From Polymyxa betae (taxonomy: Eukaryota > Endomyxa > Phytomyxea > Plasmodiophorida > Plasmodiophoridae): a DNA stretch of 64,000 nucleotides. Shown here in pieces: positions 1-8,815 of the stretch (within the stretch, counting starts at the first letter, position 1; each line of letters starts with the position of its first letter). The notes under the pieces were generated by a model. That model saw only the letters and a list, made by a program, of their open reading frames with translations, did not search any database and was not told where the DNA came from. The position numbers and the translations under genes are program-made. The DNA lies in NCBI GenBank assembly GCA_003693705.1, contig RBZT01000423.1, positions 116,452-180,451 of the forward strand, given 5' to 3'.

Positions 1-22
1 TATCCCTTTATCATCAACAACA

Positions 23-700
23 ATGGCAGCTGGTCGCCCTGGGATCTCGTTCAAGCCTCTAGCTACGACTTCATCATCATCAAAATCAACGATGGGAGAC
101 GAACGGCCAAGGTTCGCATTGTATCCTTCAACCACGATTCCATCAACGGCTACAACTCCAGACCAAAGTTCAGGGTTCGCTTTGAAGCCTTCAAGTGAAA
201 TTCCGTCATCGATGCCAAGTTTGAGTCATCCGGTTGCCGCTAGTCTGCTGACATCAGCAGATATTAACAGGCTTCGAAACCGGGGTTGCCCTTCACAGTT
301 TGCAGTGCCATCTTCACAAAATCGTATTCATGTTGCACTTCCGCCAAAATTGATATCTTCTACTTTCGGCGAGCGGCACGAAACTGTACCATTACCGTCA
401 AGAATAGCTCAAAGCGGCCTTCGGAAAACAGGCGCTCCGCCGATTAGAACAGGTGTTTTTAGTCTCGATGACCGTCGAGCAACTCCAGCACAATCGGAAA
501 GTGATGCGAGGAGGTTTGCTTGCAGCAGCTGCTCTGCGAGATTCACAAGAAGAGCGAATTTGAACAGGCACCAGTTAGTGCATACTCGCGATCGTCCGTT
601 TAAATGCCCGCTTTGCGCTCAGGTTTTCTCATTATCTGGGAACTTGAAACGGCATTTAAATAATGTACATAAGACTACACAGACTCCTCCGCCAGATTGA
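23..700 (+). CDS. C2H2 zinc-finger protein, 5' end possibly outside the window
   Basis: The open frame encodes 225 residues ending at a TGA. The last 60 residues hold two adjacent C2H2 fingers (roughly residues 166-188 and 194-216). Their cysteine pairs are CSSC and CPLC, the histidine pairs are HQLVH and HLNNVH, and they are joined by a linker of the TGEKP class (TRDRPFK). The preceding 165 residues are rich in Ser, Pro and Thr with no recognisable fold. The arrangement suggests a nuclear DNA-binding regulator, but two fingers are too few to assign an ortholog. The frame stays open upstream of the first ATG to the window edge, so an upstream exon is possible. Confidence 0.75.
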   Translation: MAAGRPGISFKPLATTSSSSKSTMGDERPRFALYPSTTIPSTATTPDQSSGFALKPSSEIPSSMPSLSHPVAASLLTSADINRLRNRGCPSQFAVPSSQNRIHVALPPKLISSTFGERHETVPLPSRIAQSGLRKTGAPPIRTGVFSLDDRRATPAQSESDARRFACSSCSARFTRRANLNRHQLVHTRDRPFKCPLCAQVFSLSGNLKRHLNNVHKTTQTPPPD

Positions 701-1449
701 TTGAATTTAATGTGTAAAATCCATTGTACAATCAAAACCTGTTTTGTTATTGGTGGCTGTGTATATTGAATCCTCGAGACACTTTTTCAGAATATCAACA
801 GATTGGTGACACTCTTCTTAGTAAAACCAATCTTGAAGATGTACAGCGATTATCGTGGCGATACGTATTCGCAAAATGAAAACACAATAATCTCCCTAAG
901 AATCAAGTCCCAATGCTTACCACGCTTCCCAAGCATTCGGCCCAGTTTCCCGTGTTTCATTCCACGTGTTAATCCATTGTTATTAGCGCTTCGCAGTGTT
1001 GTGTTTGTGATCAACCACAGAGAATGAGATGACAGGTTTTCTGGCCCATACTTTGTTAAGGTTGGGTCAACCTTGGTACAGGTTCTGGGTAATGAATGGC
1101 CAACAAATACAGGTCCCGACCCCCATAGCTCTATTACGCGGTTTAACGGCCGCCTAATTGTCGCTATCACCATTGACGTCGTCGCCGCCCAATGGCCAGC
1201 GACAGGACCTTGCTAGAACCTTGGCGAGCCATCCGCCGTCACAGTCAGCGACTGGGATTCGTCGACGTTTCATATTGTCATAAACTTCGGAACTCGGTTC
1301 TGCAGGCACTCCGACAGCTGCGACAACAGCCATACCGCTTGTTTGAACTTCGGGTTCGTATTCCGAGATATTTGTTTAATGATTGAGTTGCTTCATAGAG
1401 GAGGAAACCTTACAAGCAGACAGGATTTAGCTTGGTGCTCAATGACAAA
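701..1449. other. intergenic stretch, no supported gene
   Basis: Only short, overlapping open frames on both strands occur here and none has family features. It holds a perfect inverted repeat at 1058-1074 (arms AAGGTTG and CAACCTT, 3-base spacer). It probably contains the 3' end of the zinc-finger transcript and the promoter or 5' UTR of the SUMO protease. Confidence 0.5.
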
Positions 1450-2577
1450 ATGTCTGGAAATAATTCGCCCCCGCACAGTCCAACGTCGAAAAATGACATC
1501 GTTGTTATTGACCTAACTGAAGATTCTGCTGATGAGCAGACTCCAGCTTCTAAAATTAAACCAGCTGTAAGTTTTTTCACGATCATTCGTTTGTGCCATT
1601 ACCGATTTTTAGAGGCCTGTCCTTACTGCTCTAGACGATCGAGAGTTTGAAACAAAACGCCATATCAGTAAACAAATGGAGCGTCTATTGGACGAAGATC
1701 TCACTGCTCAATTCAATCAAATATCATTACGAGCAAAGATCGACGATGAACTTGAAGAGGTCCAGAACCGCATATCGCAGCTGATGATTGAGAAGCCATT
1801 ATCTCCGAGCCAAGAAGATTTGATTGAGTCGGCTTTGAAAAAGAAGTTGGAACCTTTGGATGATCTCGATAGATTCGAGAAAATATTATCGATGCCTCGC
1901 AATCACGTTCATGTTTCGAAGTTCAATCAAGACATCACCACTGTAAACATTCTTATCCTTGTGGCCAAATTACATCTCAATAATTTCAGGAGATGCTTAA
2001 ATGCTTACGTGATGGCCAGTGGCTGAACGACGAAATCATGAATTTCCAAATTAATTTAATGCAAGAACGCAATTCGAAATCTAGAAAGCGGCCTCGAGTA
2101 TTTTTCCATAACAGTTTCTTTTACACGAAAATGATGGCAAATGGAGTATACAAATACAGCAACGTCTCCAGATGGACGAAAAGAAAGAAAATAGATATAT
2201 TCGCTATGGATATGGTTATTTTCCCTGTTCATGTTCATGGCAATCACTGGTGTTTGGGGGTGATCGATTTATTCAAGAAAGAAGTCGTGTATTATGACTC
2301 GTTGGGAGGTCGTAACCCAGATTTCTTCACTAGCTGCAGGCGCTATATCACAGACGAGCATCAAGACAAGAAGAATTCGAGCTTCGATCTCACCGGTTGG
2401 AAGGACGTTCTGCCAAAGGCGATACCACATCAGAACAATGGATGTGATTGTGGTGTATTCACTTTGAAGTTTGCTGATTATATCAGTGAGCGTCTGCCAT
2501 TAAAATTTTCTCAAAAGGACATGCCTTATTTCAGAAGGCGTATTCTATTAGAAATCATCAATGGTGCTATATTATAA
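1450..2577 (+). CDS. Ulp1/SENP-type SUMO-specific cysteine protease
   Basis: Three exons (1450-1566, 1613-1942, 1990-2577) join in phase to about 344 residues. The C-terminal C48 peptidase domain shows the catalytic set of SENP1/Ulp1. The histidine lies in HWCLGV, the aspartate in VVYYDSLGG, the oxyanion glutamine in PHQNNG, and the nucleophile in CDCGVF. The domain opens with the typical LRDGQWLNDEIMNF segment. The enzyme would process SUMO precursors and remove SUMO from targets. Near the N terminus IVVIDLTED followed by acidic residues matches a SUMO-interacting motif. The introns are 46 and 47 bp. The start is the ATG at 1450, because the upstream in-frame codon is only TTG. Family assignment is firm; the exact SENP1/2 versus SENP3/5 class is inferred from the LNDEI and DCG segments. 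Confidence 0.9.
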
Positions 2578-2842
2578 AGCATATTGACCGAAGCTGCCTC
2601 ACATCAATCACGTTCAACAATCTGATAGATCATTCTGTGTGACTTTCATGCTGTTCTTAGAGTATCTGCCTAGTAATCATTACAGTATCTCAACCAAAAA
2701 ACAGCATCGTTTGCTGAAGATTGAAACTAGAAAGAGAGTCTCTCAAGTATACATTATGGGTTCACGTTACCAAGTTAATGACGTGGCCTTCGTCCTGTAT
2801 GAAGCAGCCATCATTTTTCTTTCGTTGATTGTTTAGTTAGCG

Positions 2843-3508
2843 ATGGTCGTGTCTCAATGTCCTTTCTACCAACCGACAGCTCTACCTGACCGTGATGAGC
2901 ACAGTGATGAAGCTGGTGTTAAATCAGAACGGCTCATAGCGGAGCACTTCGCTGAATGTCCCGGAATGGACGTGAGTGGAGAGGAATCGGATGTGTCGGA
3001 ATACGAACTGGAGGCACTCAGTGATGAATTAAACCATACAATGCGGTTGACAAGAAATGATTTCCTAGGCGCTACTATGCAATCGGGGTTCGTCATGAGC
3101 CAATCAAAAATCGATGAAATGGTAAGCAAGATCTTGGGGGAAAAGGTAAAAACAGATAATAACATATAACTTTAATACTAATACGTATTCCAAGGTCGAA
3201 CCTGAGCAAATGGATTCATTCGCAGAACCGGCAGAAGGCATCCAAGAATTGAAGACACATGGACCTATATCTAATCAAGCCGATTCAGTACCAAACCGTC
3301 ACCATCTTCTAACGGCTGTACCAGATCAGTCCATTCAGGATAATTTGACAGTAGATATCCTTGTCTTGTTATTTTATTTGGTTGTAGCACTTCCGATTAT
3401 GTTCATAGAAGCAGTAAGTTTCTTTATGATCGCTGGCACCACCTAATTCCATTTCAGTTAACAAAGGGATCAAAGTTCTTCAATTCTTTGGGAGGTTCCT
3501 TATTTTAA
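2843..3508 (+). CDS. uncharacterised acidic, tail-anchored membrane protein
   Basis: Three exons (2843-3145, 3195-3413, 3458-3508) join in phase to about 190 residues with introns of 49 and 44 bp. The N-terminal half is soluble and acidic. A single hydrophobic stretch (LVLLFYLVVALPIMFIEA) lies about 20 residues from the C terminus and is followed by a short basic-polar tail. This is the layout of a C-tail-anchored protein of the ER, mitochondria or peroxisome. I do not recognise the family. The gene follows the SUMO protease by about 265 bp on the same strand. Confidence 0.6.
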
Positions 3509-3541
3509 AAATAAATCCAAGAAAACGGTAATTAGGCTATC

Positions 3542-4156
3542 CTATGTACGTGTATTATAATGGAGAGCATTAATCTGATTATTCGTATTCATATGATTTA
3601 GTGCATCTAATACCGTATGGACTCGGGTATGAAGCCAGTCTAAAAGAAACCTTTTAGCAGGTTGTGCCACCACGAGATTTGGAGTATGATTAATAATATG
3701 AGGCGAGAATCTGGTACTTAAATGCGGAATGTCGGGGCTGGTCGCCACCGACGCCAACAGATGTAGATCCAATGCTTTCCATCTCTCGTCATCATAATTA
3801 TCTTCGCTGCTTTCACTTTTGTCCTGAGAGAAAGACGAACCGGGAGAGAAGGCGCTCGTTCTAGTTGGGTCGCTCAAACTGTTTCGTGATAACGACAAAG
3901 GCTTCGGCCTTTTGTTTGACATATCTCCATGAGTTTCAGGAGCAGATCTTGACCTCTTCAAAATTCTCTCGAACTGTATACCCAGCTGTTCGAGCCTCTC
4001 TGCTGCTGAGATCAAAGCCAGCTCACGCTCGCTAATAGCTCTCCTGTTTTTTACGTCTTCGGATGTTTTGTTTGTTGAGTCGACAGCCAAATTTCCGCCA
4101 CCGCATGCTGCCTCAGGTAAGGGTTCACATCCTCCTGATTGCTGATATGGCAGCAT
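3542..4156 (-). CDS. uncharacterised protein, 204 aa
   Basis: A single open frame of 204 residues with no intron needed. The centre is a Ser/Pro/Arg-rich low-complexity stretch, flanked by an N-terminal helical segment (about residues 40-67, rich in Glu, Leu and Arg) and a C-terminal helical segment (FLLDWLHTRVHTVLDALNHM). No family is recognised. It is convergent with the tail-anchored gene and only about 33 bp separate the two stop codons. Length, codon make-up and the ordered ends argue for a real gene, but this is not proven; splicing to upstream exons is possible. Confidence 0.5.
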   Translation of the reverse strand: MLPYQQSGGCEPLPEAACGGGNLAVDSTNKTSEDVKNRRAISERELALISAAERLEQLGIQFERILKRSRSAPETHGDMSNKRPKPLSLSRNSLSDPTRTSAFSPGSSFSQDKSESSEDNYDDERWKALDLHLLASVATSPDIPHLSTRFSPHIINHTPNLVVAQPAKRFLLDWLHTRVHTVLDALNHMNTNNQINALHYNTRT

Positions 4157-5400
4157 TGTGCTTGGGAATTTATCGATCAGAACGAATCAAAACCCCTAAT
4201 AATATGTGCCAACGACACAATTTCGACGCGTGCCAATAATAGATTCTCGTTTTGACGTTTGAGGAAATTTGTATGCTAAAGTGATATTGCACGGCAAAGA
4301 TAAAGAATATCAAGTCCTCACAGGCCGAAGATCGACAGATAACAGCAGCTGTGCAGTCTGCACGTACATTTAACTGCAACATCAACAAAGACGATTTTTA
4401 AGGAGACTTGGGGCCTGCATGTACCTGTGGTCACACAGCGCTTCGAATCGATACGTGGATATTTAGATATCAGTTTGATTTGATCTGGTCTTGATGCCTT
4501 GATGGTTGATTATGGACGTGCAAACTATTCCTACTTCGAGGGAAAAGCGTAAAGTCCTGGCTGTGGACTGAAGTTGCAAAATATTCTCCAGCTTCAGAAA
4601 AAATGTTTGTAACTGTTGCCTGTAAATCTGGCTTTTGGCTAAGTAGCCCTTGTACCTACATCGTAGATGAAATCGTCGTATTTAGGGTGTCTACGGACCA
4701 ATTAAGGGTGAAAAGACTTCGTGTTTGGAGTTATCGCCAGGGTCTTCATTGTCGGTTTTGGTAGATTCTTTTCCATTGGGCGTGTGATTGCGCCACTTTC
4801 TGTTTGATTGTGTGAGAGTTCTGTCGTGCCTTATCTTTGGTCATGTTTTGCCCAGTTGTTTTTGGACAAATCGTATCCGACTTTGTTCCAGCCATCTGAA
4901 ATGCGGTGACTATGCTTACTATAAAAAAATCATAAAACCGGTTAAAGCGCAGCTCATCAACCGCTCGACCATACTATTAGACCAAGCAATGGGCTTTCAT
5001 CGTTCCCATCTTTAGATGGTCGCCCTCTTGTCCGTATCATGGCTAAACGGAGTGGAAGGAGATAGTTTCGGGGCCGATCCAGTCGACATGTCACATGGGT
5101 GGCGCCTAGAAATGGAGAAATTGCAGAGAATGCAACTCCCAATGGGCGATCCAAGAAAGAGGTTACCCTATCGAGTTATACAAATGTGGGCTTTTAACTT
5201 GATCACAAGACGGATCAGAATATCAGTTAAGCGATTATAGAGGATCCGCCATAGAACGGTTGCCAACAAATTTACTACAAAGTCGTAAGCAGAGTCGATA
5301 GCAACTAAGACCATCGAAATGTATTGAAGATAAGACAGAAAGAGAGAGATAAAGATTTAGTAGAGAGCAGATTTCAAGAGGGGTGATAAAATCGAGAACG
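4157..5400. other. non-coding or degraded stretch
   Basis: No gene is supported over about 1.2 kb. A plus-strand frame between 4788 and 5239 is interrupted by a single TAG at 5013-5015 and has no recognisable domain. It could be an untranslated region, an unrecognised exon or a remnant. No tRNA box A/B or rRNA signature was seen. Confidence 0.45.
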
Positions 5401-5409
5401 GTTTTCATA

Positions 5410-5800
5410 TCACTCAGCATCCATCAGAATGTCAAGTTGCTTATGCAGGTACTTGATCCGAGCTTGCTCATCAGGAAGGAAGACGAGCTTGGACGATATC
5501 AGGACGCCCACTTTACGAGACGAGACGTCGCAGCTGCTCGTAACGGTCAGGAACGGACCGCTCGATAGCTGCCATGAACCCATTAATATCAATAAGTGCT
5601 TCTCAATATAGAAGCTCACGTGATCCAGAATCTTACCACGATATCAACATATCGGCCTCGATCGGGTCCCGGGCTCGAAGCGGCGTCGTACTTTCAGCCA
5701 GGGCCAGCCGCGATCTCAGTTCGTGCTCCAGTAGATCCGAGGACGGAGTCACTAAACATGCCAACTGGAAACCATGAATGGCAGCTCCCTGCCTGGTCAT
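5410..5800 (-). CDS. possible small coiled-coil gene, exon structure unresolved
   Basis: On the minus strand the last exon reads QARIKYLHKQLDILMDAE before a TGA. It can be joined by an intron of about 58 bp to an upstream segment ending IERSVPDRYEQLRRL. Together they make an amphipathic helix of coiled-coil type. Further upstream another helical segment (DLLEHELRSRLALAES) can be read, but the junction between the two upstream pieces is not clean. The family is not recognised; it resembles small coiled-coil subunits only in general character. Confidence 0.35.
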
Positions 5801-5839
5801 TTCATAACAGCTGATGCCGACGATTCTACCACTATCAAT

Positions 5840-6032
5840 AATTACACTGTCTTCTTGGAGACGTGTTAACTGCTGTAATGTTACCTGCTTATATTATGCA
5901 ATCCGCTACGTGATCTTTCCCTTGCTTACAATTACACTGTCTTCTTGCAAACTGTTGTAATGTTACCTGCGTTAACTGCTGAAATGCTACCTGCTTAATT
6001 CTGCGTTCTGCTACTTGATCTTTCCCTTGCTT
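5840..6032. repeat. tandem imperfect 90-bp repeat, two copies
   Basis: Two direct copies start at 5840 and 5930, each with AATTACACTGTCTTCTTG. Each contains a GTTAACTGCTG..ATG.TACCTGCTTA core and ends in GATCTTTCCCTTGCTT. The second copy carries about 13 extra bases with a partly duplicated GTAATGTTACCTGC block. The repeat lies downstream of the USP22 stop codon. Confidence 0.8.
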
Positions 6033-6340
6033 GTTAGCATCATGTCCCTCCAACCATGTTTCCAATTGGAGTCCTATCTGACAATGCGATGCAGTATGAT
6101 CTCATGATCTCGTTTGACAACCAACCCATAACTATCAATAACTGACCTTGTCGTTTATTGTAATCAATGCATATTATTCACTACCATACGTATAATAATC
6201 AGCCTGTTCGAATAACATTTTCCCCTCTATTACCCGAACTACTGAGTTTGAACAAAGCAAATAACCTGTCTTTATTAGTTTTGCGTCAACAATCCCAGCG
6301 ATATTAACATGACAGGTTCTCCTGTTTGGCGTAAATAATA

Positions 6341-8386
6341 TTAAGTGTTGGCTTTAAGGTAAAACAGCATATAAGCTTGTGATGATAGAACGTCTCGTTC
6401 CGACTTTTTCGTGATTTTGGCGTCGTCGCATTTGTACCTAACAATGGATTAGTTGTAAAGCCGCCTGCCGCCTTGCACTGCGACTATCTACCATTGCTGT
6501 TGTCGGCGAATATAGGCGATGTAATGGCCGGATTCCGAAGATCCTTTATGTTCGACGACGGCAAACAGATTATACACAAACACTCCAAGCTGGATCTCGC
6601 TCCTGGCTACGGAAGGATCTGAGACGTACGAAGATAGATCAAGATGATTGATTGGGAACGAGATATAGGCGTCCAGTTTTGTCGATTGAGAAGCAGAATG
6701 ACCTAAATGCTTGAATCGCTAATTGAAACGTCAGTTGGCCGATAATGTGGTTTGAGCGGCAATGAACCTTTAGATGAATCGTCAAGACTGTGGGCAGTGT
6801 ATGAATAGAGAGCTGTTTCGTACTGAATTGATGAGCCTGACAATTGTGACACAGAAACTTATCAGATAGCCTCTCAGGTTGTGTAAACCTATCATTGATG
6901 ACGTCGACAAGCAAAACACAGCTACTTAAACATACCGATCAAAGCAATCGATCAACGTCTGAGGCTGTAGGCTGCTCGGATGCAGAGCGGTCAGATCAAC
7001 GGCAATCTCCAAGAGAGGATCATACGCCGTATACGTTGAGAGACAGTTCAGGCACGTCACAACTGAACGGAACTTGCCGCCGAATGTCTGCAAACGATCG
7101 TATCATCAACCAGAGCGCAGCATAAGACGCTCGAACACTCAACAAACGCCTTCTGCGAAATTCGAAATGGCTGAAGAAGCCAGAACCAATTTACCCGATG
7201 AACGACGCAATCGCAATCTGACAAGATGGTGCCGCCACATCGTGAGTGAAGCGCATCAAGCAACGAGATGAGGAACTCGTGAGCGTCCTGCTGCTCGTAA
7301 CCGGCCAGATGTGACGCATGCGACCACATGGCGCAAAGGAACTGATGGGGGGCGTACGGCTCCGTCTCACCATGAAACGCCTTCTCGAAGATCAGGTCCA
7401 TATCGCATCCCAGACACAACGCATCGCCATGCGACGAACACTAATTGGTTTTTGAACGAGCAGTAGAAACCGTCAACGAATACCGACCTTGTTACGATTA
7501 TGACCATCTCTCAGGAAAAAGTCACGAATGAGAGGATTGTGCACCAGAGTCTGTAAGACGACATTCATGAAGCACCTGTCCGTTCACGTTAACAAGTTCA
7601 TCTGGACGATCGACGATCTGAGAATACGTGTTGCCAAGGTTCAGCATTCCCCGAAGACCACAGTACCCGCTCTTGTCGCGTTTCATTGAGAAATGCCAGA
7701 ACCCGACATTACGCTGAGCTTCCAGCCGGGGCGACGTCTCGTCTCTGGCCACAATCAACCTGTACGATTCCCTCTCTCGCTGGGACCTGGAACGCAGAAT
7801 TAACAAGGAACTCTTGAAAGAAAAGATTTTAGCAGAAAAGAAAACGCAAACCAGAGTTGCTTACATGTTTTCCAGACGCATCTGTTTTTGGAAGGACGAA
7901 TCGATACTGCTATCATAAACGTAATCGTTGCAATGAAAGCAGAAGACGTGAAGACGGCGAAGCTCCAACGCTTTTTAAAAAAAATGTCAAAAAATTATGA
8001 TCGTGGTTAGTGTGAGACCACCAACCAAGATAATGGGATTTAGAGCGAGCATGATCCTGAATATGTCTGTTCTCCCAACAACCAATGAATACACATTCCA
8101 GGCATGCGTGCAGAAAATTGCTGCCTAAATTACAGGTGAAACAGTGTGGCACCCGAACCTGATACCAGAGAACGTCAGAATGAGTGTTTGGCAAGCGACA
8201 GAAATTTAGCAGGGCGAGCGAGCTGTCTTCAACGTGAGCGATTCGAAGGCTTACTTTGGCATTTCTATCGCTTCCGAAAGCGAAACGCAGCAGGACGTCC
8301 AGATTGCGGAATCCACCAGCGGCGGCAAATGCAGTGACGTGGCGACATTCGGGCGCCTGATAGGCAGGCGGCGTCATGCCTGCCAT
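6341..8386 (-). CDS. USP22: ubiquitin carboxyl-terminal hydrolase of the USP22/Ubp8 type (SAGA deubiquitinase)
   Basis: About eight exons can be joined on the minus strand. The N-terminal ZnF-UBP domain shows ECRH, the HCFTC pair, CLECVFIGC and HIQDHARSKSHYL. The catalytic cysteine box reads NLGNTCFMN after splicing. The QQDAHEFL box, the CHNC zinc pair, the HLKRFKH box, the histidine box GSSESGHYIAYI and the aspartate in YKCDDAKIT are all present. The C terminus (YMLFYLKANT) is typical. The enzyme removes ubiquitin from histone H2B (and H2A) as part of the SAGA DUB module in the nucleus. Triad and zinc residues are intact, so it should be active. Exon 1 may contain a further unrecognised intron because its middle is longer than usual. 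Confidence 0.92.
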
Positions 8387-8815
8387 GACAGCGCCCTGCG
8401 ACGACAGCGACGCCTCTGATAAGGTTGCGCAATCCGGGCCCGTCCTACTGCTCGCCGTTGGCGGCGTCGGCCGACGACGAGAGAGACGTCCCGCCAGCTT
8501 TCCTGATGCCTGCTGTCAGAGGGGTGCTCAACTCCTTCTTCGGACGTATTCGCAAATGAGGCTGGCTATCCGAACACCATTCATTTGAACGTGAAGGGCG
8601 ACGGCTTGGCTTGATGCGACGTTCAAGATTGGGAGTTGCTGTGGTCAGAAGAAACAAGTTAAATGGCAAAAATCTAAACAATTCAGTTTAGTTGGCGGCT
8701 TCAACTGTGTTAGATGACCTTACGGGCATGGCAACATGGCTTTGCAATGAATCCGTGATGTGAGATGACAGGCTTTATCTGATATAACACTTCACTTCAT
8801 TGAGTGCCGTAATGT
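8387..8815. other. intergenic, divergent promoter region
   Basis: About 430 bp lie between the USP22 start (minus) and the start of the coiled-coil gene (plus). No further gene is supported. Confidence 0.45.

Noticed and set aside
803-1386. Several open frames of 60-110 codons on both strands
   Set aside because: They overlap one another, lack domains and splice partners, and have no coding character.
7057-8419. Plus-strand open frames across the USP22 locus
   Set aside because: They are antisense shadows of well-supported USP22 exons.
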